NCBI GenBank assembly: GCA_026996855.1
Contig: JALWJZ010000023.1
Location: forward strand, 1-61,823
Reading direction: 5' to 3'
DNA: 61,823 nucleotides
Origin: Anaerolineales bacterium
Lineage (GTDB): Bacteria > Chloroflexota > Anaerolineae > Anaerolineales > DRMV01
The position numbers and the translations under genes were made by a program. Every line of letters starts with the position of its first letter. Positions within the stretch are counted from its first letter, which is position 1. The notes under the pieces were generated by a model. That model saw only the letters and a program-made list of their open reading frames with translations. It did not search any database and had not been told where the DNA came from. Below are positions 53,561-61,793 of this stretch, piece by piece.

Positions 53561-54616
53561 TTACCCGCCTTTCTTCAGTTCCTCCAGCCGCTTTTGCCAC
53601 TTTTCCACCAACCGCTGGTACGTGGCCTCGCTAATCTGGCCGGTGGCCAGTTGCATGTCCAGCGCGTCCAGCAGGGCCTGGATTTCCTCCACCGTCCGAG
53701 GTGGTCGGGCCGGCCCCGGGGCGGACCCGGATGAAGAAGCGGGTTCCGGCCTGGCCGTGGCCCCCTGCATGGCCTGCATGAGCATCTGGGCCATGCCAAA
53801 GCCCATACCCATGCCCGCGCCCATGCCCATGCCGGTGCCCGTAGCGCCCTCGCCACCCTGCTCCGCGGCCTTCTCCAGGGCGCGCGCGGCCTTCCATTGC
53901 ATGTACTTGTTCATGTCGCCGATGGCGCCCATGGCCGCGCGCTCGCTGATGGCTCGCTCCGTTTCCTCGTCCGGCGTGATGGCCACCAACCGAACTTCCT
54001 TCAGGCGCAAGCCCCGCCGGCGGAAATCCTCCTCGGCCCGGGCCCGCACCCCCGCGCTCAACTCGTCATACAGGGCCGGCAGGTCGAACAGGCTGACCCG
54101 GGCTTCTCCCAACAAATCCATCAACCGACTGACCAGGGTCTCCCGCAAATAGGCTTCGATACGGTCCGTGGTGTACAGGCCCTGCTGGCCCACGATGTTC
54201 TCCACGAAGAGCCGCGGGTCTTCCACCTGAAAGGCGTACACCCCGCGCGCCCGCAAGCGCACCATGCCCAGGTCCGGGTCTCGGAAGGGGATGGGCTGAG
54301 GCGTGCCGAATTTACGGTCGGGGAATTCCCGCAGGTTGACGAAATACACCTCGGCGGTGAAGGGCGACCGGTCGTCGAAGAGTTTCCCCAAGAACTCGAT
54401 GAGGAAGGGGATGTTGGCCGTGGTCAGGGTATGCCGTCCGGGGCCGAACACATCCAGAGCTTTGCCGTCTCGGAAGAAGACCGCGGCCTGGCTTTCCCGC
54501 ACGATGAGTTGCGACCCCAAGCGAAAGTCCCCCGGCCCTGTGGGCGGCACCCGCACCACCAAATCTTCCGGCCCCATGATGGGGGCTTCGATAACGTCAA
54601 AAATACGTCGTGCCAT
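53561..54616 (-). CDS. SPFH-domain protein (YdjI-like) with C-terminal SHOCT-like domain
   Basis: A 351-residue cytoplasmic protein. Residues 1-230 form an SPFH/band-7 domain of the YdjI type (SQLIVRESQAAVFFRDGKALDVFGPGRHTL). A Gly/Met-rich linker (MGMGAGMGMGFGMAQ, about 262-285) and a Pro/Ala stretch lead to a short C-terminal helical hairpin (TVEEIQALLDALDMQLATGQ) of SHOCT type. YdjI in Bacillus works with membrane-stress proteins of the PspA/YdjG group. AGGAGGAAACA precedes the ATG; no partner genes are adjacent. Confidence 0.85.
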   Translation of the reverse strand: MARRIFDVIEAPIMGPEDLVVRVPPTGPGDFRLGSQLIVRESQAAVFFRDGKALDVFGPGRHTLTTANIPFLIEFLGKLFDDRSPFTAEVYFVNLREFPDRKFGTPQPIPFRDPDLGMVRLRARGVYAFQVEDPRLFVENIVGQQGLYTTDRIEAYLRETLVSRLMDLLGEARVSLFDLPALYDELSAGVRARAEEDFRRRGLRLKEVRLVAITPDEETERAISERAAMGAIGDMNKYMQWKAARALEKAAEQGGEGATGTGMGMGAGMGMGFGMAQMLMQAMQGATARPEPASSSGSAPGPARPPRTVEEIQALLDALDMQLATGQISEATYQRLVEKWQKRLEELKKGG

Positions 54617-54654
54617 TGTTTCCTCCTGATGTGCCGAGTTCCCATGTGCAAATC

Positions 54655-54660
54655 ATTATA
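54655..54660 (-). promoter_or_regulatory. -10 box of the SPFH gene
   Basis: TATAAT on the minus strand, 39 bp before the start codon; no clear -35. Confidence 0.5.
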
Positions 54661-54713
54661 CCCGCAAGCGCGGCCTCCCGGCCCGGAATCGGCCTCACCG
54701 CATCCCCCGCGGC

Positions 54714-55433
54714 TCACGAAGACCCTTCCAGCACCTGCCGAAACAAAACCTGCAACCGGGCCACGTGGCTGCCCGGCCAGTACACCCGGCCACACGCGGG
54801 ACACCGGCGGAAACGAGTATGGGTGCGCCAGATGTAAGGGGGAACCTGGTCGGCCACTGCCTCCCGAGGCACGTCCACCAAAGGCTCGTTGCACCGGGCG
54901 CAACGATGAAAAGGCCGTGCCCATCGGGCCAGGGCGAAATAGCGGGCCACCTCTTCCAATTGTTTGGCAGGTTGCAAGGAGCGCAACCAATACCCCATCT
55001 TCACCTGGTTGCGCTTGAGCAAACCCTGGTCCCGAGTGAGCAGGATGCGCTCCTCCGCCGCGGCCAGTTGGGCCAGGTGCGGGTCGTCCCAGTCCGGGTC
55101 GTAGAGGGTATCGAAACCCAGGAGGCGCAAGTACGCGACCAGGCGGCCCAGGTGGCCGTCGGCCACGAAGCGGGGCGCGTGGGCGTAGGGCCACGCCTCC
55201 CCCGGAAGGAAGGGGTACACGTGGAATTCCTCCCCCTCCTGCACCTGGTGGCTCCAGGGCACGGGCTGCCCATCCTTTTCAATACGGGCCACTTCGGGAT
55301 GGGGCACCCCCAGGGCTTCCACCAGATGTTTGACCGTCTGGGGGGCACGAAATTCCACCGTCACCGGCCGGTGACGCCGGGCCTTGGGGAGGAAATCCCA
55401 CAGGGAACCGTAGAAGACGAAACGGGCTTGCAT
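54714..55433 (-). CDS. Mut7-C RNase with N-terminal ubiquitin-like domain
   Basis: A 239-residue protein. The first ~80 residues have the beta-grasp fold of the Mut7-C ubiquitin/ThiS-like family (EALGVPHPEVARIEKDGQPV). The PIN-like Mut7-C domain follows (FVADGHLGRLVAYLRLLGFDT, DDPHLAQLAAAEERILLTRDQGLLKR with acidic residues), and the C-terminus is a zinc ribbon (CARCNEPL and CPACGRVYWPGSH). It is a predicted RNase. It lies 39 bp after tatD, in the same direction. Confidence 0.88.
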   Translation of the reverse strand: MQARFVFYGSLWDFLPKARRHRPVTVEFRAPQTVKHLVEALGVPHPEVARIEKDGQPVPWSHQVQEGEEFHVYPFLPGEAWPYAHAPRFVADGHLGRLVAYLRLLGFDTLYDPDWDDPHLAQLAAAEERILLTRDQGLLKRNQVKMGYWLRSLQPAKQLEEVARYFALARWARPFHRCARCNEPLVDVPREAVADQVPPYIWRTHTRFRRCPACGRVYWPGSHVARLQVLFRQVLEGSS

Positions 55434-55479
55434 GATGGGTGAAAGTGCGAATGGGTCTCGGGAGGCCCCAGGGACACAT

Positions 55480-56310
55480 TCAGTCGTTCGGCCCGCGGCC
55501 CGTTTCGGGAAGGCGAAAGCGTCGGCGGGCGTGGGCCGTGGTGGCGCGAGCCACCTGGTCGAAGGGCACCCCTTTCACTTCGGCAATCTTTTCGGCCACG
55601 AAGCGCACATACGCGGGTTCGTTGCGTTTGCCCCGGTAAGGATGGGGCGTGAGGAAAGGCGCGTCGGTTTCCACCAGGAGGCTCTCCAGAGGCGTCTGGG
55701 CCACCACCGCGCGCAGGGTGTCGGCCTTCTTGAAGGTGACCGGCCCGGTGATGCCAATGGCGAAGCCCAGGTCCAGGGCCTGCTCCGCTTCCTCCGGTCC
55801 CGCGGAAAAGGAATGCAACACCCCTCGAGGATGGTCCGAAGGAAGGGTGACCGCCCAGGCCCGCAACATGGCCAGCAGGTCCTGGGCCGACTCCCGCTGA
55901 TGAAGGATGACGGGCAACCCCAGTTCGCGAGCCAGGTCCAGTTGCGCTTCCAGCGCCTGCTTCTGCAACGGGGGCGGGGTAAAGTCCCAGTGATAGTCCA
56001 GGCCAATTTCGCCAATGGCCACCACTCGGGGGTGGCGGGCCAGTTCTCGCAGGCGGGCCAGGGTGTCGGCGCCGTGCCAGGCCTGGGCCACGCTGTTGGG
56101 GTGGACCCCCACCGCAACGTACAGTTGCAGGTCCGGCGTGGAAGCGGCGTCGGCCAGGGCCAGCGCCTCACCAGCCGTGGTGGCATCCAGGGCCGGCAGG
56201 ATGACGGCCACCACACCGGCTTCCCGGGCCCGCCGCAACACCTGGTCCCGGTCCGGGTCGAAGGCTTCGAAATCCAGATGGGCGTGGGTGTCGATGAGGG
56301 GCGCCGTCAT
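55480..56310 (-). CDS. tatD: TatD-family metal-dependent DNase
   Basis: A 276-residue TIM-barrel hydrolase with metal ligands in LIDTHAHLDF, AIGEIGLDYHW, VILHQRES, GVLHSFSAG and LLVETDAPFLTPHPYRGKRN, all in family order. TatD enzymes act as 3'-5' DNases in repair. ATG 56310 has GGAG six bases upstream; ATG 56316 is the alternative. Probably cotranscribed with the Mut7-C gene. Confidence 0.93.
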   Translation of the reverse strand: MTAPLIDTHAHLDFEAFDPDRDQVLRRAREAGVVAVILPALDATTAGEALALADAASTPDLQLYVAVGVHPNSVAQAWHGADTLARLRELARHPRVVAIGEIGLDYHWDFTPPPLQKQALEAQLDLARELGLPVILHQRESAQDLLAMLRAWAVTLPSDHPRGVLHSFSAGPEEAEQALDLGFAIGITGPVTFKKADTLRAVVAQTPLESLLVETDAPFLTPHPYRGKRNEPAYVRFVAEKIAEVKGVPFDQVARATTAHARRRFRLPETGRGPND

Positions 56311-56451
56311 GGTCATCTCCGTGGCCAGCGAGACACCTCACGGTTCAAAAACGCAAAGCGGCATGGCCTCCCAACCCGCGAGAGGACCACACCGCTCCTC
56401 GATTCCTTGCGCACCAGGGCGTGGAAGGTCCAACCCCGGTCTCCCAGAACC

Positions 56452-57114
56452 TCACGGAATTTGCAGCACCTTTCCCAGAGGCAGGGGCTTGTCCATATCC
56501 GCCAGAGGGATGCCGTTGGCCTGGGCAATTTGCTCCGGCCACACATCGCCGAACTTGCAAGCGATTCGGTACACGGTATCCCCTGCCTGTACCGTGTAAG
56601 TGGTGGGATGGGCACGCAACGCGCGCGGCACGCCTTCCGGCCAGGGCCGGGCGTTCTCGGGAATGATCAGCACCGTGCCCGCGGGCGGACGCGCCCCTTT
56701 GCCCAGGCCGTTGGCCCGGAGCAAATCATCCGGGTGGATGTTGAAGCGCCGGGCGATGCAGTAAGGGAATTCTCCGTATTTGAGGATGTACTTGTCCGGC
56801 ACCCGCAGGTTCAGGGGCGTGGGGGAAGGCTGGGCCGGTGGTTGAGTCGGCACCGGAGTGGGCGTGGGTGGCACCGGTGTTGGGGTAGGCGGCTGCGTCG
56901 GCATCGGGGTGGGTGTGGCCTCCACGACCGGGGTCTGCTCTGCCTGGGGCGCCAGGGGGGTTTCCCCCATAACGGCTATCTCGCCCTCAGGGGTCGCCAG
57001 TTGAATTTCAATGGTGGGCGTGGGCGGCATGCCCTGGCTGGCGGAACGGGTACACGCCAACGCCAAGGCCAGGAAGAGGACCAGGCCCAGCACGACAGGT
57101 TTCCAAATACGCAT
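56452..57114 (-). CDS. LysM-domain lipoprotein
   Basis: A 220-residue exported protein. The signal peptide ends in the lipobox LALAC (Cys21). A Pro/Thr-rich spacer (about 30-100) precedes two LysM domains: one around YGEFPYCIARRFNIHPDDLLRANG and a second YTVQAGDTVYRIACKFGDVW. LysM binds N-acetylglucosamine glycans such as peptidoglycan. No enzymatic domain. It stands alone between tatD and the YtxH gene. Confidence 0.88.
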   Translation of the reverse strand: MRIWKPVVLGLVLFLALALACTRSASQGMPPTPTIEIQLATPEGEIAVMGETPLAPQAEQTPVVEATPTPMPTQPPTPTPVPPTPTPVPTQPPAQPSPTPLNLRVPDKYILKYGEFPYCIARRFNIHPDDLLRANGLGKGARPPAGTVLIIPENARPWPEGVPRALRAHPTTYTVQAGDTVYRIACKFGDVWPEQIAQANGIPLADMDKPLPLGKVLQIP

Positions 57115-57143
57115 CTCCAGACTCCTCCAAAAGGATTAGTGTA

Positions 57144-57172
57144 TTTTTACCGCAAGACCGAAAAAACGTCAA
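57144..57172 (-). promoter_or_regulatory. promoter of the LysM lipoprotein gene
   Basis: On the minus strand TTGACG (57167-57172), 17-bp spacer, TAAAAA (57144-57149); an alternative -10 TACACT lies at 57138-57143. Confidence 0.45.
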
Positions 57173-57213
57173 ACGCCTGCACCCTGCATCCCGCTTTCGG
57201 CCTCCAGATACGA

Positions 57214-57245
57214 TTTGGGAAAGGCCCCAAGGGACCTTTCCCAAA
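57214..57245 (-). terminator. hairpin downstream of the YtxH gene
   Basis: TTTGGGAAAGG and CCTTTCCCAAA form an 11-bp perfect stem with a 10-nt loop, 67 bp after the stop of the gene ending at 57312. It has no separate T-run. Confidence 0.55.
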
Positions 57246-57311
57246 CCCCAGTCGCCACATTTCCCACGAGTGGGCTTTTTCAAAGCCGGCCGTTCCCCTC
57301 CAAAAAGGGGA

Positions 57312-57656
57312 CTACCCTTCGGCCGCCTCTTCCCCGCCGCTTTCCTTGCGCAGGGGCTTGGTGGTCTTTTCCAGCAGGATGCTCCCCTGCTCTTTGACCT
57401 CACCCAGGCGCTCCTGTACCACCTGGCTCAGTTCTTCCACCTTGGCCCGCAATTCCCGCAGGGCCTCTTCGGCCTTGCGGCGGGCTTCTTCGGTGCTCAT
57501 CGCGGCCTTTTCCTTGACTTCCGTGGTTTTCTCCCGAAGGAGCGCCCGGGTCTCCTCACCGGATTGCGGGGCATACAACAGGGCCAAAATGGCACCAATG
57601 GCACCACCCACCAACAACCCGGCCATGAAGGCTCCAAAATCGTTTCGCTCGGCCAT
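57312..57656 (-). CDS. YtxH-like protein
   Basis: A 114-residue protein with one N-terminal membrane helix rich in small residues (FGAFMAGLLVGGAIGAILALLY), the YtxH hallmark APQSGEETRALL, and a long charged helix likely to form a coiled coil. YtxH proteins are general-stress membrane proteins of unknown mechanism. ATG 57656 is preceded by GGAGGTG. It follows the small membrane protein gene on the same strand. Confidence 0.85.
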   Translation of the reverse strand: MAERNDFGAFMAGLLVGGAIGAILALLYAPQSGEETRALLREKTTEVKEKAAMSTEEARRKAEEALRELRAKVEELSQVVQERLGEVKEQGSILLEKTTKPLRKESGGEEAAEG

Positions 57657-57694
57657 GGCTTCACCTCCCACGTGAGATTGGGTAGAACGTCTGT

Positions 57695-58093
57695 TCAGGC
57701 TTTGGACTTACGGCGAGACCGCCACCGCAGCACATCCCGCAGGGCCTTGACCATGGCCACGTACCCCTTGGCCCGGATGACCGGCCTCGCCACGTGTTCG
57801 CTCACGAACTCCGAGGTCCCTTTCAGGGTATGGGCTGCTTCCTGAAAATCCCGGAGAATGGGTCGAATTTCCTCATGCAGGACGTACAGCAGCAAGCCCA
57901 TCTGCACCACCAGAACCAGCAAGGCCACTCCGATGAGCAACCCTTCCACGGCCAGCAGGATGATCATCACGTCCCGAATGCGGGCCGTGGGCGTGCTGGG
58001 CTGCAACAGATAGTACACCCCCCCAACCAGCAACAGCGCCAGAAGCACGGCACCCAGGCCCAGGCCAAGCCAGACTTTCTTTTGCGAACTCAT
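57695..58093 (-). CDS. small membrane protein, DUF948-like
   Basis: A 132-residue protein with two hydrophobic helices (about 8-30 and 40-72) and an amphipathic helical C-terminus ending in basic residues. The helix after the second membrane segment (LHEEIRPILRDFQEAAHTLKG) recalls DUF948 proteins, which often neighbour ytxH. Its ATG overlaps the AMMECR1 stop (ATGA). Confidence 0.65.
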   Translation of the reverse strand: MSSQKKVWLGLGLGAVLLALLLVGGVYYLLQPSTPTARIRDVMIILLAVEGLLIGVALLVLVVQMGLLLYVLHEEIRPILRDFQEAAHTLKGTSEFVSEHVARPVIRAKGYVAMVKALRDVLRWRSRRKSKA

Positions 58094-58728
58094 AAGCCGC
58101 TCCTGCTTGCATGCTCATTATAACCGGCTTCCTCCGCTCCCAAAGCAATTTCTGGCAGGTCCGACTCTCGAAATTCGTCCACCTGATAAACCCACACCCG
58201 CAAGGGCCGATGCAACCAGGCATCGGGCGGCAAACCGGCCTTGAGGCACAGATGGGCCAGGAAGACCCGCGGGTCGGGCAACTTTTCCCACACCTGGGGC
58301 AGGAAGGTAGCACGCCGACCCGTGGCCGGGTCCTCGATGACCACCCCGTCCACGCCGGGCCGCAATCGACGCAACAAGTCCTCGGGGTCCCGATATCCCA
58401 GAGGCTGCAAAGGCGTGAGCACCGAGACCTCCACCTCGATTTCCGGCAACTCGTCCGGGGTCACCGGGGGGAAGCGGGGGTCCTGCAACGCGGCCGCCAC
58501 CGCGTGCACCCGCACGTCCTCGGCCAGGGGCAGACGCGGCTCCAAAGCGCCGATGCACCCCCGCAATTCACCGTTACGGTACAGGGTGACGAAGGACGCG
58601 CCCGGCTCCCGCAAACGCGGGGGAAGCCGATCCCACGGCACGGGGGGCAGTTCCAGGCCCCGTACCCCGTACTCCAGAGCCTCACGCGCCAGTTTCAACA
58701 ACCAGCGTACCTCTTCCTTGGTCCACAT
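58090..58728 (-). CDS. AMMECR1-domain protein
   Basis: A 212-residue AMMECR1 (AmmeMemoRadiSam system A) protein. FVTLYRNGELRGCIGALEPRLPL contains the family hexapeptide-type LRGCIG, followed by AAALQDPRFPPVTPDELPEIEVEVSVLTP and VWEKLPDPRVFLAHLCLKAGL. The biochemical role is unknown; in some genomes it accompanies a radical-SAM and a Memo protein, neither present here. ATG 58728 is preferred over upstream in-frame starts because GAGG precedes it. Confidence 0.9.
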   Translation of the reverse strand: MWTKEEVRWLLKLAREALEYGVRGLELPPVPWDRLPPRLREPGASFVTLYRNGELRGCIGALEPRLPLAEDVRVHAVAAALQDPRFPPVTPDELPEIEVEVSVLTPLQPLGYRDPEDLLRRLRPGVDGVVIEDPATGRRATFLPQVWEKLPDPRVFLAHLCLKAGLPPDAWLHRPLRVWVYQVDEFRESDLPEIALGAEEAGYNEHASRSGL

Positions 58729-58845
58729 GGCATCTACCTCGTCCCAGGCTCGGATGGCAAAAACCCTCCTCTCGTCCACGCGACGAACCGACGTTCGCCG
58801 TGCACCTTTAGCATAGCACCAAAAAATCAAAACAACCTAAGAATT

Positions 58846-59829
58846 TCAGGGATGGGGAGGGTATTGCCCGGCCACCCGAAACAGGCGACCCTCGGCCTGG
58901 GCCAGGGTGGTGCGAAAGTCCACGGCTTCTTGGGGAAGGGCGCGGGCCAGGGCATGCAAGGCTTCGGGCTTCTCCCGAGAAAACAGGGCCAGGAAGGCCC
59001 AGGGCGTGGTTTCCCGATGGCCGGGGGACCAGGTGCTCACCAGGGGGCGGTAGGCCAGACGCAGAGCAGGATGCAACCTCTGGAGGCGCACTTCCACCGT
59101 GGGCTGCTGACGGGCCTCGGCGGCCAGGGCCACGGCCACCCCTCGACCGTGTTGGGCATCCCACAGCAGGGCCAGGCCGGGCAAAAAGGCGTGGTCCCGA
59201 GCCGTGGGCCGCGGGGGTTTGCTTCCCTGCGGGGTGCGGGCCCGGGGCGAGGGCAGATAGGGCGCGTCTTCCGAATACAGGGGCGGCGCCTCTTCCCAGG
59301 GCCAGGGCGGCCCCAGCACCACCAGCCGCGCGGGGGAAGGGTGCAGACGCAAGGCCCCCACCTGGGCCAGGGACCGGGGTTTCTTGCGCATCCGCAAGAA
59401 GCCAAAGGGAAACCAGCCCAACCCCCAGCGGTGTCGCGACGAGGTCACGGGCCGCAGGGGTCCCACCTCCAGGAGGGTGATTTCATCCACCTCCAGGGGC
59501 AGGCGCCCCTGGTGCGCCAAATGCAGTCGCCATTGCACCAGGGGAAAGGTGGCGTGCAAACGGAACTCCAGGGCCACCTGCAGACCCTGGTCGTCGGCCT
59601 GCCAGGTTGCCCGCCCTTCTTTACGAAGGGCTTGCAGACGCTGCAGGTAGGGACGATGCAGGTAGCGGGAGCGCTTGTGACGATAGGCCACGCCAAAGGT
59701 GGCCTGCTCCAGGTAAGGGTCCTCGAACCGGCGACCGTACAGGCCCCAACTCCACATGGCCTCGTCCAATTCGTCCCGCCGGGGCATCACGTAGACCTGC
59801 CAGTCGGGGTTTTCCATCCACAGTTGCAT
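58846..59829 (-). CDS. protein of unknown function, beta-rich
   Basis: A 327-residue cytoplasmic protein with no signal peptide, many Trp/Arg/His residues and a pattern of alternating hydrophobics that suggests a beta-sandwich. It might relate to sugar-binding supersandwich folds of glycoside hydrolases, but I see no catalytic signature. ATG 59829 has GAGG six bases upstream; the longer ORF reading into a palindromic repeat (residues encoded at 59830-59889) is discarded. Confidence 0.55.
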   Translation of the reverse strand: MQLWMENPDWQVYVMPRRDELDEAMWSWGLYGRRFEDPYLEQATFGVAYRHKRSRYLHRPYLQRLQALRKEGRATWQADDQGLQVALEFRLHATFPLVQWRLHLAHQGRLPLEVDEITLLEVGPLRPVTSSRHRWGLGWFPFGFLRMRKKPRSLAQVGALRLHPSPARLVVLGPPWPWEEAPPLYSEDAPYLPSPRARTPQGSKPPRPTARDHAFLPGLALLWDAQHGRGVAVALAAEARQQPTVEVRLQRLHPALRLAYRPLVSTWSPGHRETTPWAFLALFSREKPEALHALARALPQEAVDFRTTLAQAEGRLFRVAGQYPPHP

Positions 59830-59859
59830 GGATTGCCTCGCTTTCGGGGAAGGGCCATA

Positions 59860-59887
59860 CCAAAGCGGTGCCGAGGCGCCGCATTCC
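59860..59887. repeat. palindromic dispersed element, copy A
   Basis: CCAAAGCGGTGCCGAGGCGCCGCATTCC: an imperfect palindrome built around CGGTGCC/GGCGCCG. Related copies are at 59913-59939 and 61723-61752. Consensus arms are CCAAAGCGGYRCC and GGYRCCGCAYTCC. Confidence 0.75.
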
Positions 59888-59912
59888 AAAAGGCTTGGGA
59901 AAATTCACGTAA

Positions 59913-59939
59913 CTCCAAAGCGGTGCCCAGGCACCGCAC
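59913..59939. repeat. palindromic dispersed element, copy B
   Basis: TCCAAAGCGGTGCCCAGGCACCGCACA: CGGTGCC and GGCACCG pair exactly across two bases. It lies 25 bp from copy A, just after the end of the biotin carboxylase gene, and could serve as its terminator. Confidence 0.75.
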
Positions 59940-59952
59940 AAAAAACGACCCC

Positions 59953-61470
59953 TCAGAAAGGCGGACGCAGCCGGCCGTACCACTTCCACAAGGAGGTTCG
60001 GCCGGCGTTGCCCGTGCGAATGATTTGCGCGGCCTTGCGCGCGGCCTCGTGGGCCACCAGGGTGGCCAGAAGCGCGGCGATTTCCGGGTGGGTTTCCTGC
60101 ACCCCCGCATGGTGGTCCGTCATGGAGAAGCGCTCTTCCACGAAGCGGGTGTCGAAGTGCCCGGCCAGGAAGCGGTACTGGGCCAGCATGCGCTGGTGGA
60201 AGGGGATGTTGGTCTTCACACCCAGGATTTTGTACTCCTCCAGCGCTCGGCGCATGCGCAAAATGGCCTGGGCCCGGGTTTCCCCCCACACGATGAGTTT
60301 GGCGATGAGGGGGTCGTAGTAGGGGGTGATTTCCATACCCGTGAACACGCCGGTATCCACCCGCACCCCCGGGCCCGTGGGCGGGCTGTGGTAGAGCAGG
60401 GTGCCGATGGAGGGCATGAAATCGTTGTAAGGGTCCTCCGCGTTGATGCGGGCCTCGATGGCCCAGCCCTGCATGCGGATGTCCTGCTGGCTGTAGCGCA
60501 ACGCGCGGCCCCGGGCGATGCGAATCTGCTCCTTCACGATGTCCACGCCGGTGACCAGTTCGGTCACGGGGTGCTCCACCTGGATGCGGGTGTTCATTTC
60601 CAGGAAGTAGAAGTTGCGGTCCTGGTCCATGAGGAATTCCACCGTGCCCGCGTTGACGTAATCCACCGCGCGGGCCGCGCGCACGGCCACCTGGCCCAGG
60701 CGCTGCCGCAGTTCTTCGTCGTCGCCCACGAAGGGGGAAGGTGCCTCCTCGATGAGTTTCTGGTGCCGACGCTGGATGGAGCACTCCCGCTCGCCCAGGT
60801 GGATGGTCTGGCCGAAGGAATCGGCCAGCACCTGCACCTCGATGTGCCGCGCGTGCTCGATGAGTTTCTCCAGGTACACCCGTTCGTCGCCGAAGGCCGA
60901 TTTGGCCTCCTGGCGGGCCAGTTGCAGCGCGGAGGGCATTTCCTCCGGGGTGCGCACGATGCGCATGCCCTTGCCGCCGCCCCCGGCCGCGGCCTTGACC
61001 ATGACGGGGAAACCAATGCGATGGGCCGCTTCGATGAGTTCCTGGTCGCTCAGGTCCTCGGTGGCCTCGGTGCCGGGCACCACGGGCACCCCCGCGGCCT
61101 TCATGCGGGCCCGGGCCTGCATCTTGTCGCCCATGGCCGCGATGGCCTCGGGTGAAGGACCGATGAAGGTGATGCCTTCGTCCTTGCAGGCCTGGGCGAA
61201 ATCGGGGTTCTCCGCCAGGAAGCCGTACCCGGGATGGATGGCCTCCGCGCCGCTCTTCTTGGCCACGGCCAGGATTTTCTCCATGTTCAGGTACGACTCG
61301 GTGGCCGGCGCGGGGCCCAGGGGGTAGGCCTCGTCCGCGTAGCGCACGTGCAGCGCGGTGCGGTCCACCTCGGAGTACACCGCGACGGTGCGCAGGCCCA
61401 GTTCCCGACAGGCCCGCAAAATGCGCACCGCAATCTCGCCCCGGTTGGCAATGAGCACCTTGGTAAACAT
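59953..61470 (-). CDS. accC: biotin carboxylase (second copy)
   Basis: A 505-residue biotin carboxylase close to AccC and pyruvate/propionyl carboxylase N-domains: [82 protein letters not shown]. The C-terminal ~60 residues ([20 protein letters not shown]) extend beyond the AccC core without a biotin motif. It is more canonical than the copy at 38763 and is a candidate for the fatty-acid enzyme; the two may serve different carboxylases. Confidence 0.93.
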   Translation of the reverse strand: MFTKVLIANRGEIAVRILRACRELGLRTVAVYSEVDRTALHVRYADEAYPLGPAPATESYLNMEKILAVAKKSGAEAIHPGYGFLAENPDFAQACKDEGITFIGPSPEAIAAMGDKMQARARMKAAGVPVVPGTEATEDLSDQELIEAAHRIGFPVMVKAAAGGGGKGMRIVRTPEEMPSALQLARQEAKSAFGDERVYLEKLIEHARHIEVQVLADSFGQTIHLGERECSIQRRHQKLIEEAPSPFVGDDEELRQRLGQVAVRAARAVDYVNAGTVEFLMDQDRNFYFLEMNTRIQVEHPVTELVTGVDIVKEQIRIARGRALRYSQQDIRMQGWAIEARINAEDPYNDFMPSIGTLLYHSPPTGPGVRVDTGVFTGMEITPYYDPLIAKLIVWGETRAQAILRMRRALEEYKILGVKTNIPFHQRMLAQYRFLAGHFDTRFVEERFSMTDHHAGVQETHPEIAALLATLVAHEAARKAAQIIRTGNAGRTSLWKWYGRLRPPF

Positions 61471-61515
61471 GGGGAGCCACCTCGCATCGTGGAAAGTCGA
61501 GCCGTGTCAGGGGGG

Positions 61516-61521
61516 ATTATA
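61516..61521 (-). promoter_or_regulatory. -10 box of the second biotin carboxylase
   Basis: TATAAT on the minus strand, 46 bp before the start codon. Upstream of it lies a tandem-repeat island in place of a -35 box. Confidence 0.5.
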
Positions 61522-61537
61522 CTGCAAGGCAGGGAGG

Positions 61538-61714
61538 GGGCAGGGGGCAGTGGACAGTGGACAGTGGACAGTGGGCAGTGGACAGTGAACAGTGGACAGT
61601 GGGCAGGGGACAGTGGGCAGTGGGCAGTGGGCAGGGGACAGTCGTTGGTCGTTCGTCGGTGGTCGTTCGTTGATTCGCACATTCGCATATCCGCAAATCC
61701 GCAAATCCGCATAT
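61538..61714. repeat. composite repeat island: two heptamer families and one octamer family
   Basis: CAGTGGA/CAGTGGG-type heptamers fill 61545-61645 (about fourteen units, some with an extra base). GGTCGTT/CGTCGGT heptamers follow to about 61670. ATTCGCAC, ATTCGCAT, ATCCGCAA, ATCCGCAA, ATCCGCAT octamers fill 61674-61714. These are the same three families as near argG-argH and panC-coaX. Confidence 0.88.
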
Positions 61715-61722
61715 TCACCCGA

Positions 61723-61752
61723 TTCCAAAGCGGCACCAAGGTGCCGCACTCC
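61723..61752. repeat. palindromic dispersed element, copy C
   Basis: TTCCAAAGCGGCACCAAGGTGCCGCACTCC: the CGGCACC/GGTGCCG core pairs exactly across two bases. It directly follows the octamer array. Confidence 0.75.
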
Positions 61753-61773
61753 AAATCCGCTCATCCGCCTCCT

Positions 61774-61793
61774 GGGCGCAGCACGCTGCGCCC
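61774..61793. repeat. palindrome GGGCGCAGC/GCTGCGCCC
   Basis: Two 9-base arms around AC, at the end of the composite repeat island. No gene is seen in 61471-61823; the segment holds only the promoter and repeats. Confidence 0.65.

Noticed and set aside
58111-61155. A 1014-codon open frame on the plus strand
   Set aside because: Runs antisense through AMMECR1, an unknown gene and biotin carboxylase; shadow of high-GC coding.
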